A DNA stretch of 64,000 nt, from positions 14,444,501 through 14,508,500 of the forward strand of contig NC_057768.1 of the NCBI RefSeq assembly GCF_010389155.1, written 5' to 3'. The notes under the pieces were generated by a model. The model saw only the letters and a list, made by a program, of their open reading frames with translations, searched no databases and had not been told where the DNA came from. Source of the stretch: Erigeron canadensis. Its lineage: Eukaryota; Streptophyta; Magnoliopsida; Asterales; Asteraceae. The position numbers and the translations under genes are program-made. Below are positions 11,888-25,500 of this stretch, piece after piece; the first letter of the stretch is position 1; every line of letters begins with the position of its first letter.

Positions 11888-14800
11888 TGTAACACCCCAA
11901 CTAAGGCGGAACAATGAGATGTACAGAAAGTCGAGTATTCAAAACAAAGGATTATAAATAACATTCACCATAGCTTTATTTGATAAAAATAATTTACAAC
12001 GTACAAACATGTGAACCAATTTCCAAGTACCAATGCATCCACCATACTTGGATATTAAGTTCACGAACCAAATAACAAGCACATGAAATACTAAACTACA
12101 ATGATCAAGGCGGATTCCATTGCCTATCACAAAGTTTGATCTTTGACTCCAAAGTGCAAAGCAAATAATCATGGAGCATATAAATCCTCAATGCTTAAGC
12201 TTATTTCCTGAAAAGCATGAAGAAAAAGTGTCAACTACGAAAACGTAGTTAGTGAGTGCATAGGTTTTTATATAAATCTTGGTACATCACCGTATAAATA
12301 CTTAGAAAACCGATTACTATTACATTTCAAAATATCCAAACCATATGATCGACAAAATTTTCATATCATGTTATCAAGTTTCCAAATACCATAATGTCAT
12401 ATCAAGACTTGGAAAAATCCATAGTAAAATTTCAGGTTCTCCTTTGTCAAATCATCGTGAAAGAAAAAGTATATAAATCGTTTAATCATATATCATACCA
12501 AAATCATTCGGTTACCAAATCATTTCAATATCACCAATTTCAACGTCTTTCAAGATATCATATGAGGGACGATACCCAATCCGTATGTCCAAACAAGTTC
12601 CAATTATCAACAATATTAATATCAATTTCACTTAGCCGCAAGGGCGTAATTCAATATCAAATTTCATATAGCCACAAAGGCATAATTTACATAATTTTGA
12701 TGAGTAAATGCTTGAGCCACTACTACTACCATTTTCAAGTCCAAGCTTTATAATACTTCTTATCTTTGCACAAGTTGTCAATCAAGTGCCTTACTTATAC
12801 TTGGGGTCGTGTCATGAGGACGACCGATTAAACTTACGTAGCTAGAACACCCTAATGGTCGGACTGGAAGTGATGGTCATCACGAAGGCAACCAACCTTC
12901 CACCGTTACGCTCTGGATGGGTGGACGACTCCTAGTTGCGCAACTATCTAACTACAGGCCTCCCTTAGGAGTAAATAGTAGTGTACCGAAAAGAAAACGG
13001 GTTGACAGAACTCAAGTTCATCATATAACAATTATCCCTTGGAACATACATTATAACTTCATATCATAATTATACTTATCAAGAGTCATTTCATATATCA
13101 AACTTTCTTTCAAGGAACACTTCATATATATATAAAATAACTTTACTTATCATGCTTTTCACCCCGAAAGTTAAACACATAAAATAGTTTGAAAGGGGGG
13201 CTATGACTCACCTTGATATGCCGCATATTATACTCATCTATCCAAAATGGGTACTTCCCATCTATAGCTTCCTTGACCATATATCCATTATGTTCCTCCA
13301 TCATTTTTTAAGCCAAGACTATCCCTACGATAGGACTAATATACGTAAGTTCCTATCTTAAGCCATCACTTAGAAATGCCATTTTCATTATGTTGCTATC
13401 AATTGTGGGGTCCAAGTATATTGGTAACACTCGCATCGTTTTGGTTGTAGAGATTGATGGTGTAAAGGGTTACTTTCGTTACATGTGTAGTTATAAGTTG
13501 TTAGATTTTTGGCAACTTCTCTTCATTTGCGGTTTCACTTGATATATTAGGTTATCATATAGAAATGTCATATTAAGTTATGTTATTCTTTATTCATCAT
13601 TTGTTGTGTAACCGATTTTAGCGTTAATTAACATTTGTGATATCAATGTATAGCTTGGTTAACATAATTACTTATGTCAATCTCACTTAATTATCTTTGT
13701 TTTATTTTGATTATACTTATCTTCAACTCGTATATTCCTCGATTTGTCTTACGATTACTTGGTTCATGAAGTTCGTTTAAGTGTTATGGGCCATTACCAA
13801 TTGGGCCTTAAGTGTCATGGGCTTTTAAATGTTTTGGGCTTACATTAGTTATTGGGCTTTACCTTATTTGGGTTGGGTGCTTAATGGGTCATAATGGTTA
13901 TTGGGCTATAAGGCTTATTGGGCCAAGTGGGCCTACTGATTTGTGTTCCTTATGGGTTCATTATTTGGGCCGGGTTAGCCCATTATGGTTCTTAGTTCAT
14001 TATCAAGCCCATTATGCCATTTATAAGATTACTTACAAATTTTCTGTTTTATACTTTATTTTTAAGAAATGATAGCTACTATTCTGGGGTCAAGACGAAT
14101 TATTTGGACCTTCATGATTTTTACACAGTGACTTACATGTATCTAGTATTTTTGTGAATTTTTGGTGAATTTTTAGATGATGTTTGGTATCCGTAAAAAT
14201 TATCCAAACACAAACTGTCCCGAATGGGCACTGCTTGCGACATCAGAAGTTTTATAAAAGTTCTTGATGTTCTAATTGTTACAAAAATCCCATGATTTTA
14301 TTTTAAGTTCAAAACACATTGAAATTACTTTCCACCAAGTATGACCTCCTGGAACTTTATGGATTAGGAGATAAAAATTGTTAAAGTTTATAAAATATTC
14401 ATACAAAATTACAGTTTTGACCAGTTTCAGTAGAAAAATCATATCTTTCGTTTGGTTTAGTATTTTTGAGTAATTCCAGTTGGAGGTTAATTTTAACTCA
14501 TTTTTCTACAACTTTTATTTTGATAGTTTTTCTTGAAAATGTCCTCACATGTTCAGTTTACCCGTTCTAAGACAGGAGATCAATTATGTCAGAATGTTTA
14601 TTGGTTATATCAACTCACCAATGGTTTTGTTTGCTTGCTTTAACCTCTAGATTTCCACTAAAAAAATTATTACTTTATTTTGTATCTCTTAACATCAAAT
14701 ATGCAGATTTCAATCAATTTCAAGTTCATCAATCATCCTTAAAAGATCCATCTCAAGTCCCATATCAAAACCAAATTAAACTAGTGCAAATCTAAGCATG

Positions 14801-16277
14801 CATGTAATCATCTCATCATATTAACAACAAATTTTTATCCATCTGCAATTCAACAACTTAAAAACATATTTTTATGAAAAACTCCAGAAATATATTCATC
14901 AAAATATATAAAAATATGACCATATTTCATAGAAAAATCACTTTAAAAGTTATTTAATCTATAACAACACTTTTGGGTCTTAAACTTGTTGAATCCTTGA
15001 ATCTTTCTTCTAGATTTCGACATGCATGAGCATGAGGAAGAAGATTCTATCAACTTGCCTTCATCAAGTGTGTTTTTCAAAGAAAACATGAAGAAAATAT
15101 AACCTTTTTGATAAAGATCTTTGAGTATAAGTAAGAACAAGATAGATTAAACAAAGAGATGAAGATTTATACCCTTGATGAACTCGGTTTTGGAGATGAT
15201 TTTGGGCAGAAAATTCGTGGTCCTCTAAGCCCCAAATGAACCTTAATCCAAGCTTAAAATAACCCTTAAATCTATCTTGAATTAATCCTTGCTTAACCCC
15301 TTTTAAATCCTTATTATTATTATTGTTTAGATATGATTTATGTTTTTGTTTTCTTGCTTTCTTTGGGCCGAAAATGAAGAGGAAGAAGGAGGGGGATGCA
15401 GAATTTTTGAGAGAGAATGAGAGAGAAATGGGTGTGTGTTGGAAGTGTAAGGAGTTATGGGTGTGTAAGGGTTGAGTGCATGTTTGGTCTTGCTTTTTCT
15501 TGTGGAATAAAAAGCTAGGTGAATTTTGATTGGGTGAGGGGTGTTGGGGAATGGGGGCCGGTTTGGTTAGGGTAAAATGGGAGGGGATTTTGAATTTTTG
15601 GGGTATAATATAAGTGTATGTATATTTGTATGTAATGTAGGTTTATTTAGTGTAGGTACATGCATGTAATCCTTAACTTGTTAGTTGATATTGGTGCTTT
15701 CAAAGCTAGTTATGTGCATGTATGTGTATGCCCGTGTATATACATATGCATGTACGTTTGTATTTTAATTTGTTATTTTGCTCTTTATTATAAACCGTTA
15801 CTCATGTTAGACGTATATATATACTCATTATTATTTAAACTCATTTTATGTACACAATAGTTTATAAGTATGTAATGTAAGATGGTCATTATATTTCTAT
15901 ATTTAAATGTACTTCAATTAGCTTGGTGATTTAGATTGTTAGACATTTCCTAAGGTTTATGATTGTTATCACAACTTATGAACCTTGCATTCTTATTTGT
16001 ATAATCCCAACTTCTCGAAATAAGATTTTTGGTTCATTGACATTTCACCAAGTTTGATTAGAACTAATTTATACTTTGGGATTGTATTGAATGATTATAG
16101 TTATTGCTTATGGCATTTCTAAGATAGCTAGTCATCTAGGGTGTTTTATTGAACGAGAGGGCAACTATCACTGTGCCTTAAATGTCTAAAAGGTCAATTT
16201 TCTTAATAAATCTCTAGGGATAAAGACCTAGATAAGTCCAAGTAAATTATCCTAATCGAAATTTGAGGGTTGTTACA
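11888..16277 (-). mobile_element. Solo LTR, 4.4 kb, inserted in the RPA-like gene
   Basis: Starts TGTAACACCCCAACT and ends GGGTTGTTACA. It is flanked by perfect 5-base duplications CAAAG (11883-11887 and 16278-16282). There is no coding capacity, primer-binding site or internal domain, so it is a solo LTR or an LTR-like non-autonomous unit. Orientation is minus by analogy with the related ends at 3903-6648. An acceptor-like TTTTCAG/G (12208-12210 on the minus strand) is shared with the other LTRs of this type. At 4.4 kb it is longer than the others and its body is largely different. Confidence 0.75.
13786..14018 (+). promoter_or_regulatory. Cluster of TGGGCC/TGGGCT (site II-like) motifs
   Basis: About nine TGGGCY motifs on the + strand and two on the minus strand occur within about 230 bp of the 4.4-kb LTR. 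TGGGCY is the known plant site II element bound by TCP factors. Function here is inference; the cluster itself is plain in the sequence. Confidence 0.4.
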
Positions 16278-17390
16278 CAAAGCACACTCCCCCCATAAAG
16301 AAATATTCAATCTCACGTCCCCGTGTTTTAGTAAATAATGCATTAAACATTTTTACCAACAAATCATGAACCAATAAATATGATATAGTAAAATGAAACT
16401 GGCTTACCCTATATCAACAATTACGATCTTACGAAGTTTTCCATTATGGCATACATACATTCTTTATTGTCGAGAGGACCCCATTCGCAAAGAATTCCAA
16501 TGACATCTGTTATATATATATAGTATATATTATGTTCAGACTATAATACAATCTCAAAAATAGAACTAAAGGAACGCATAGATACCTGTGAGATAAGTAT
16601 CATCATCAATACGGTCAGCAAGTTTATCGAACTGGACAAACTCAAATACAAATCGTGGAAATAACTGTTGTCCAATAGTTCAACTCTGTACAATGGTTGA
16701 TGTAACGAATTCTATATAGAATTCTCGCTCTAACAGCCTATACAACGTAGAATATCCCAGGACCTTAAACTTGTGTATCTTGTATATGCAGCCCTCCTTC
16801 ACTAAATTTCTATATTTGTTTCTTAGATTCCCTGGAGCTTTAGCATGAATGGAAGATCCCTAAGTTACAAAGGAAAACTTACATTCGGTTTTTTTTTTCT
16901 TCATTTATATATAATCTGTAAGACCTGTTAATGGGCAGGTCGATCGAGATTGGGTAACAGGCAAAGGATTTATAATGATTATGTACTTGATGGTTTGTTT
17001 TTTAAATAAAATCGTTCATGTGTAAAATTTAGTGTATCGACAATATTGTTCATAGTAACAGGAGATGACAAAATGGAGGATAAAGGAAAAAAGATGACAA
17101 AATTGTGCGATCATATATAATTTAACAAAAATGGGTATAAGATAAGTTTACCTGTTATCAACTAAAACAAAGTCCTCTGAAAACACGCGACCTGTTTTTG
17201 GATTTGATGTAGTCCATGCACGCGAAACCATAACATTAATTCTCCATTTATCAATAATTTCTGGGCGCAAATCACGAATATAACGATAACAGCTGATTGT
17301 CAACATATGATAGTTGCAATGAAAAGAAACACAGTCATGTACAAAAGTATGCAGTTCATATATAGAGCTATTGATTGTCAATGCTATATC

Positions 17391-18701
17391 TTAATGTTTA
17401 TCTTTACTAATACCTCTAGGCAAATTATAAAAAAGCTCCTTATATACAATATTTCGAGTAAGATTATTAGCACACATCCCTCCATTATCAATATAGAATC
17501 GAAGACCTGCTCGAGAGGTTACTCGTGATGCAACAACATAAGGCTGCCCATGTGTAAATACCGGTTTTGGAAGGTATGCACAAACATGATTAAACGTTTG
17601 ACTCTGGCTTTTGTTGATCGTCATGGCAAAGCAAACCTTAACAGGAAATTGTCTTCTCTTAAATCGAAATGGCCATGATGAATCAGTTGGAGTCATGTCA
17701 ATCCTTCCGATTAATGCTTTATCACCAACATTCCTTCCGGTAATTCTTGTAGCCTCAATTACCAAACGGCTGATCTGAGTAACCACCAGGCGTGTACCGT
17801 TGCAAAGACCACGTTGCAAATTTATATTACGTAATAATATGATTGGGGCACCAACCTTTAACTCAAGTTTATGATTTGGAACACCAGAAAATCATAATGT
17901 ATTCTGAAATTCAGGCGGGTACATGATCTGCATTTCTTCCAAGTTATCCGTAGTAGGACATATCTCATCCGCACTATACAATTCGACCAAATCAGATGGC
18001 ATGGTCTCAAGTACATGAGAATTAATCTTATCGACGACATCATTAGTTGGACAAAGGATGCATCGCTCTTTCAAGTACTCGATATCATTGATTCTATTTG
18101 AAAGATCAGGGTATGTATTTGATACAATAGCACTGGTAGGGTTATCTGATACGGGAATTAAAATGTCATTTGGAATGGTGATCCATGTAGCCTCGTCTTC
18201 ATGCGCAAGTTTGATAGCAGGAAGAGTACCATCCCCCATGTCCAAAATCCATTTGTTAAAACGCATCATTTGATCCACATCTGCAACATCAATCGACGAA
18301 TCACGAAGCCTCATGTTTACAGACAAACTGTATACCCTACAACAATCCCATATGGCCGCCGACTTGTTAACAGTGGCAGAAACGACGTCACCCCTACATG
18401 CATTTTTGATAACTGGTAAAATTTGTCTAAAGTCTCCACCGAGAACCATAAATTTCCCCCCGAACACTTGTGTTTCAGCAATGGGTCTATCCAGCTTACA
18501 AATACCTCGGAAAGTTCTGTCAACAGCTTCAAATGCATGCCTATGTTGTAAAGGAGCCTCATCCCAGATGATTAGTTCCGAGATTCGGATTAACTCAGCA
18601 AGATCTGAAGTGACATCAATTGCACAACACGATTCGTTGTCAAATTATACGGGAATACGAAACCTTGAATGTGATGTTCGGCCACCTGACAACAGTGATG
18701 C
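17391..18701 (-). pseudogene. Helitron PIF1-type helicase, C-terminal two thirds
   Basis: Two minus-strand frames (18467-17892 and 17819-17391) plus the stretch up to 18701 give the body of a PIF1/Helitron helicase. Walker B IIWDEAPLQHRHAFE lies around 18555 and GGDFRQILPV around 18430. The C-terminal motifs include GLCNGTRL and VKVCFAMTINKSQSQTF, the latter being helicase motif VI-like. Breaks are an in-frame stop near 18640 and another near 17890. At 18697-18701 the reading is cut by the LTR at 18702 and resumes at 33927. The protein would unwind DNA during rolling-circle transposition. The 3' end lies ten bases from the first recognisable block of the RPA-like gene, so the two may once have been closely linked or fused. 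Confidence 0.85.
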
Positions 18702-18991
18702 TGTAACAACCGCCAAATAAATATCCTAAATAAGTTCTTTAGTTCGTTCTATCGCCATCGGAACGGCTAGACAGTCCAATCTACTTAAGTTCTTGACGTA
18801 CTCTAGACTCAAAATATGTGCTTATTTGAAGGTCAATTAGATCTTAAATCTTGATTTATGTGACGGATTATGAATTAAATTCAATAAAGTATGAAGGTTC
18901 GGTTCATAAATGTTCGTGTCCATAAGTGTTCTAGTGCAAAATGTTCACAAATAGTCCCTTGGAAATACCTAGTGCATCCATTTGGAAAAGG

Positions 18992-18999
18992 TATAAATA
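18992..18999 (+). promoter_or_regulatory. TATA box of LTR copy A
   Basis: TATAAATA followed by a CT-rich leader and, about 200 bases on, a donor-like CAG/GT. Equivalent spacing is seen in copies B and C. Confidence 0.55.
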
Positions 19000-19622
19000 G
19001 AATGTTGTAGTGTGAGAAAAGTTACTATTCATTCATCACCTCCATTTCTCACTCTCTCACTAAAAACACATAGTCAGACATATATACACACACAAAATCA
19101 CCACCTTGATTTTGGGTTGTTTGAGTGAAATCACTTGTACTTTTGGGTTCTTTGTGACGATCAAAACACGTTTCCAACATCAAATCACAGGTTATAACAA
19201 CATCTCTTCGAGAATTTGATCAAAATAAAAGTGTACTTTCTATGTTCTTGTTCTTGAAGATTTGGTCCGATTTTGTTAAGAATTCATGTTTATAAGCAAT
19301 GGGTTTGTGTCTAAATGTGTTTAACATCATGTTGGTGAACAAATTTGGGCCATAACTTGATTAAATTGCAAAACCCATTTTTCAAATATGAGCATAACTT
19401 GTTCTTGATACCACCAAGTGTTCATGTGTTAAATTGATTCTGAAATCTGAAAATGTGATAAGAAAATGGTGTTAACATGTTAACATGTACTAATATTACG
19501 TCCTAACTCGTTCCTAGACCGACTTAGACCTCGTTAAGACTTGATTTCTTGGTTGTTTGGGCTCGTGTTTATGTTCTTGAGTTGCTACTGCTACTTCTCG
19601 TTGTCATTATGGTTGGAGTGTG

Positions 19623-19933
19623 TGTAATCAACACGATTTTCTCAATCGAATTCACATCAACAATGGTGTTTGGTTAGTGTGTGTGTTCTTGGTGTTAGTG
19701 TGTGTTTTGAGAGAGAATTGGGATCAAGAGTATGATTTTCAGGTTTAATGGTATGAATAAAATGCCAAAGTTATAATTTCCAAGGAATTGAGGGTTATTT
19801 ATAGTCCAAACTATCTAACTATGCTAATTAACACTATTAGCCCCTCAACCTTAGAAATTATCAACTCATGATTTAACAATAAGTAAGTCCATAACTTAAA
19901 TTACAATGTATCACTATTTTTGGATTTCTAACA
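19623..19933 (-). repeat. 3' LTR of copia element 1
   Basis: Begins TGTAATCAACACG and ends GATTTCTAACA. Same length as its partner at 31346-31656. Confidence 0.95.
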
Positions 19934-22533
19934 TTCTCCCCCTTAGTGATATATTGTAATGTCTGAAGTACGTGTTGATTTGTCTTGTAGGAATGAATTT
20001 GATGAGCCCGGTGATGAAGACAATTGGTGTATGAAAACAAGTCTTCAAAGCTTTCTCATTGTCTTTGGAGAACTTGATTCAATCTTGGTCTTGGACTTCT
20101 TGAAGTTAGATCATCTGTTGTTTATCAATGTTCTTATATAACAGAGAATGATGAGTGTGTGAATGTCTTGAATCTTTGAAGATTGTTGACTCATGAATCA
20201 AAGTTGTCTTTTGAGGTGCGGAAGGTATGAACTTGTCTTGAATTCTTCAATCTTCGAATCTTGAAGTCTTGGAATGAATTTTCAGAAATATGTACTCTCC
20301 CCCTTGATGTGTGCAATATAGCTTTAGATAAAGTGTTTGTTGTATGACGTGAAGATTTTTTATTTGACGAATACTCTTTTTGAAGCTTTTCTTCTTTGTC
20401 TTTAATCTTCAATCTTTTGTTCTTTGAAGTTTTGATCTTTGTCACATTGTCTTGAACACTTTTGAGAGTAAACATTTCAAAAAGGTTTTGAAAAGTCTCT
20501 TATGAAGTAATCATACTCCTCATTAATCCATGAGTAATCACAGTCTCTTTGATTTTTGAAGCTGAATGATAGTATCTCTGAAAGCAATTAAAACAACCAA
20601 ACACAAACTTTTCTCCTTGTCCTTATCAAACATTTTTCTCCTTGTCCTTATCAATCATTCAATCATATTATTTTCTCCCCCTCATAATGACAAGGTTGGA
20701 AACCAATGTCATTATGCACACATTGATTGATTTAAACAAAATTTAGACATTATACACATGAAGATTTATCAATAAACAAAACATCAATCTAATCATATAA
20801 TCCAACCCAATGGTTCCTATGGATGACTAAAATGTAAGATTGAAGTTGTTTGGATAACCGTTGTATCATGGTGTTGGTGTTTTCTATGTTCGGGTGATGA
20901 GAAAAGAAACCGGATAAGAATGATCCGTTAGTATTAAAAAATCGAAAGGATTAATGAAATGACCGAAGGAAATGTATTATCATTTATCGGATTTCCTATG
21001 TATCATTGAGACATGCACAAAGCAAACCTCTAACATAGTTTGGTCTTTTGGTTTTCCAACCTCAAAAATGCTTTAAAGAATGTAAACCATGGTCAGTGTC
21101 ACCTAGGCGTTCGATAACCATGTTCTACTATCCTTAAAGACTGTTATGAAAAATCCAAGGTCACAATAGACTTCTTGTTAACTCAATAAATACACAAATG
21201 CAATTAAGAGACCTACGTTCAATACTGAAAATGATGTTAGCAATGGTAGGATTTCCATTTGATCATCGTGAAATATCATCTAAGATATCACTACAAATGT
21301 TCCGGCTATATCACAAAGATGTATATCAAAGATATGACGCAAATGTGTCCTAAAAAATGAATAACGATCAAATTAATGATCAATTATAAGAGTTCTAGAC
21401 ACAAAGTGATCAAATGAAGTCGGGGACTGGAGCAGAGTGTCACCCTTTTTCAATATCAACATCTTCCAAATGAAGAGTTAATAGAGATGAGAAAATCTCC
21501 GTGAGAAGTAAAACAAGCATTTGTTAAGAAACACTTGAGTGGTTAGGTAAAGATGTGCATTGCTTCGCTGGGTTCATGAAGGCTTTTTCAATACCGAAAT
21601 ATCAACAAATGACATCCGATAGAAATGTGTTTTACCCGGCGATTTTAGAATTTTAGAGAAGGGTATCAATTCTTTTAACCCTTGTCTCACAACATGATCA
21701 CCATAACCTCTCACTTTTCGACTACTCCCTCCAACTTAGTTGCACAAATTCATCATCACTCAAAAATACCCTCACGTTCTAATGAAAGAAGTGAATACTC
21801 CGGGGTTAGATTTCATCGGCGATGATGAAATTCATGGAGTAGAATTTTGAGAAAAACCTAGTCGCTCATGTGCAAACTAAACACCGAACTTCCTTTGAAG
21901 CAAATGTTTCGGAAAAAAAACATTAAATGAAAAAAAATGTTTAAACAACACATTTGAAGTTTGAAAGAGATTTGAAATCACAAACTCCCCCTTTATCTAT
22001 GCAAAGATAGATTGAAAAGATTTTCATAGAAAAGGTGGAGCGAAAATGACTTGTGTGAAATCAAATCAGGGTTTATGAAAAATGAACTCAATCAATTGTT
22101 CAAGATGAGATAACTTAGGAGTACACAAAGGCGTTCAATCCTTTGTTTCTCATATCAACAATTGAGAGTTTTTGAAATAGGTGTAACAAAATTGCAATTA
22201 ACATCTTGTATTATACATATACATTCATATAAGACTACTTGGAAGTACACAAAGGCGTTCAATTCCGCGTTATCTTATATCAATTTATATGTATAACAAC
22301 ATGAATTAATTCCATCTTTGAAACATAAATAATTTTTCTTTTTAAGACCGGGTTGCATACAGAGTATATGCAAGCCATTTTGAAATAAATAACACAAATA
22401 ATAGCCCGACTTAAATAGTTCAATGAAGAACGAGTTGCATACTGAATATACGCAAGCCACTTTGAAATAAATTTTTTTTTTTTTTTTTAATTTTTGAAAA
22501 ATGAATCAAGAATTCCTTCCATGGTAAAGTGAA
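19934..22533 (-). other. Untranslated 3' region of copia element 1
   Basis: About 2.6 kb between pol and the 3' LTR with no convincing gene. The polypurine tract lies at 19934-19948 (minus strand). Two imperfect direct repeats are visible: a GTTGCATAC...GCAAGCCA...TTTGAAATAAAT block (22341-22470) and a GTACACAAAGGCGTTCAAT block (about 22112 and 22243). Other elements of this lineage carry an extra ORF here; this one does not. Confidence 0.6.
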
Positions 22534-25500
22534 TTAAGGATCAAGATTTAGCATACCAAGTTTAGAGATTAAGAAATTAAACCTCTTTTCATCCAGTGGT
22601 TTTGTGAACAAATCAGCGAGTTGGTGGTCAGTTCCCACGAAATAGAGTTCGATGTCACCTTTCTCAACATGATCTTTGAGAAAATGATATCTCACATCAA
22701 TGTGTTTTCAACGTGAGTGGTTGACTGAGTTGACGGCAATTGCAATGGCACTTTGAGAATCACAATAGATAGGGACACGATCATATTTCAGACCATAGTC
22801 AGTAAGTTGTGTTTTCATCCATAACACTAGAGCACAACAACTAGCAGCAGCTACATATTCAGCTTCTGCTGTTGACAGTGATACGCAATTTTGCTTCTTG
22901 GATGACCAACTTACAATCTTATCCCCTAGGAATTGTAAAGTACCAGATGTGCTTTTGTGATCAAGCTTACAACTTGCATGATCTGCATCTGAATAGGCAG
23001 TTAAATTGAATCCAGTATCCCTTGGATACCAGAGACCAAGATTGGGTGTACCCTTCAGATAACGAAAAATTCATTTCACAGCTTGGTAATGTAAATCAGT
23101 AGGAGCAGCTTGATACCTAGCACACATACATGTTGCAAACATTATATCTGGGTGAGATGCTGTAAGATACAACAATGAACCAATCATGCTTCTATACCTC
23201 TTTTGGTCAAATGGTTTCCCATTTTTATCAGCATTTATGTTTGTACGAGCAGCCATTGGGGTTGAAATTGAAGAACAGTTAGTCATTTCAAACTTTTTCA
23301 ACATATCTTTTATGTACTTACCTTGTGATATAAAAATACCAGTTGGTAGTTGTTTGATTTGTAGACCCAAAAAGTAATTCATTTCCCCAATCATGCTCAT
23401 TTCAAAATGATTGACCATTAGAGATGAAAAATTTCGGCAAAAAGTTTGACTGGTTGACCCAAAAATAATGTCATCAACATATATTTGGACAAGTAAAACA
23501 TGTTTACCTTGCTTACGAATAAACAGGGTAGGGTCAATTGTACCTTTGGTAAAGCCTCCTTTGAGTAGAAAAGTAGATAAGGAATCATACCATGCTCGAG
23601 GTGCCTGCTTCAAACCATAGAGAGCTTTGTCTAACCTGTAGACATGGTTTGGCTTTTTAGGATCAACAAAATCTTCAGGTTGCTCCACGTAAACTTCTTC
23701 TTTGAGTTCTCCATTCAAGAATGCTGTTTTGACATCCATTTGAAACACTGTGAAGTTTCTGAATGCAGCATAAGCTAAGAAGATACGAATGGCCTCCATT
23801 CTTGCAACAGGAGCGAAAGTTTCGTCGAAATCCACACCAGGTTGTTGGCAGTAACCCTTTGCAACCAATCTAGCTTTGTTCCTTACTACAATTCCATTTT
23901 CATCCTTCTTGTTTTTGAAAATCCACTTCGTGCGAATTGGTTCTTCTTTTCTTGGATTTGGAACCAATCTCCATACCTTCAGCCTCTCAAACTGAGCTAA
24001 TTCATCTTGCATTGCTTTAACCCACTCTGGATCACTAAGAGCTTTAGAGACTGTTTTGGGTTCAATGTTACTCAGTGAAAGTGCAACAAGATACTCATTG
24101 ACTGTAGTACGGGTAGAAACACCAGCTTGTGGATCTCCGATGATTTGTTCTGCAGAATGATCCTTGCGTATACGTGACCACTTGTCATGAGGAAGAGGAT
24201 CTTGTTGATGAAGGTCAACATTATCATCATTAAATCCAGAGTTCTGTTGAGCAATGGAATCATAGCTTGGAAGAACTCTTTCCTCAAAATTTAGATGATC
24301 AAAATCCAGTGGTACATACACATTTGGAGTATTTGATGGATTTGTTGTTTGGGTGATTTGAGAAGGTTGTTCTTGATCATTCTTTTGAGAATAAATATCA
24401 CTTGAAGATGATTCTTCTTGCTCTGTAGAATTTGAAGATGATTCATGATTGTTGTCTGGAACTGATTCATTTGTTTGAATGGGGTCATTGTTCGGAATTG
24501 GTTCAATGATGACTTGAGGTTCCTTTTCTTGAATCAGTTTTGAATTGTAGAATTCTTCAAAAAGAATATCTAGCTCTTCACTTGTTGGAGTTGGATATTT
24601 CTTGAATTTTGAAGCTAAGGTAGACGTCCTTGAGGAAGCACTTAAAGTACTTGGATCACTAGTTGTTGGTAGCAAACTTTCTTGTTCAAATATCATACCA
24701 GACATCTCGTCAAACCAAACATTCATGGTTTCTTGAATCGTGTTTGTTCGACGATTAAAGATTCGATATGCAATTGATGTCTTTGAGTAACCAACAAAGT
24801 AACCTTCGTCACCTTTCCTTTCAAACTTTCCAACATTTTCCCGATCATTCAAGGTATAACAAACACACCCAAAAATATGGAAGTAATTGATGTTGGGTTT
24901 GCGTTTGTTAATAACCTCATAAGGAGTCTTCTCATGACGCTGATTGATGATGGACCGATTTTGAGTATGACAAGCTGTGTCAACAGCTTCAGCCCACATG
25001 TTTGATGGTAACTTGGAATAAGCAAGCATTGTTCTTGCTGCTTCCACCAGCGTACGGTTTCTCCTTTCAACAACACCATTTTGTTGCGGGGTTCGAACAG
25101 CAGAGAATTGGTGAGTAATGCCTTTTGATTTGCAAAATTCATTGAAGATAGCATTTTTGAACTCAGTACCGTTTTCTGAACGAATATAATGGACTGGAAG
25201 TTGAAGATTCACTTGAGTGGAAGTGATGAAATCGATCAGTATTTGAGTTGTTTCATCTTTTGAAGCAAGAAACTTGACCCAAGTGTATCTAGAATAATCA
25301 TCAATGATAAACAGAATATATCTCTTCCCGTTTCTACTTTGTACTTTCATAGGCCCACGAAGATCCATGTGAAGCAAATGAAGAGGTGCCAAAGTGTGTG
25401 GAATTTTCTTTGGTTTATGAGAAGTTCTCTTGATCTTCCCAACTGCACAAGAAGGACAGACATGCTCACTTTCATATTTGTAGTCAGGCAAGCCTTCAAC

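Larger units (their letters stand above)
10253..17381 (-). pseudogene. RPA-like OB-fold gene (RPA70/DUF223-like), decayed
   Basis: Exon-like blocks run down the minus strand, recognisable as a replication protein A large-subunit homologue. A first OB fold (about 17148-17306) contains RDLRPEIIDKWRINVMV. The following blocks (16567-16864, 16436-16503) contain PRFVFEFVQFDKLADRIDDD and DVIGILCEWGPLDN. Later blocks (11440-11560, 11038-11160, 10830-10950, 10253-10752) contain HPVVFTSTDPQCEELTITS and a C-terminal OB domain. Several blocks end in GT and start after AG. Such proteins bind single-stranded DNA and occur beside RepHel in plant Helitrons. In-frame stops (for example near 16680), a frameshift near 16460 and a 4.4-kb LTR insertion show it is dead. 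The 145-residue C-terminal part is open. Confidence 0.7.

Noticed and set aside
12394..12753. 119-residue + strand frame
   Set aside because: Within the 4.4-kb LTR, low-complexity AT-rich composition, no recognisable domain.
15660..15860. 66-residue Cys- and Tyr-rich + frame (YVHVCVCPCIYICMYVCILI)
   Set aside because: Comes from a GTATGTGTATG-rich low-complexity tract within the 4.4-kb LTR.
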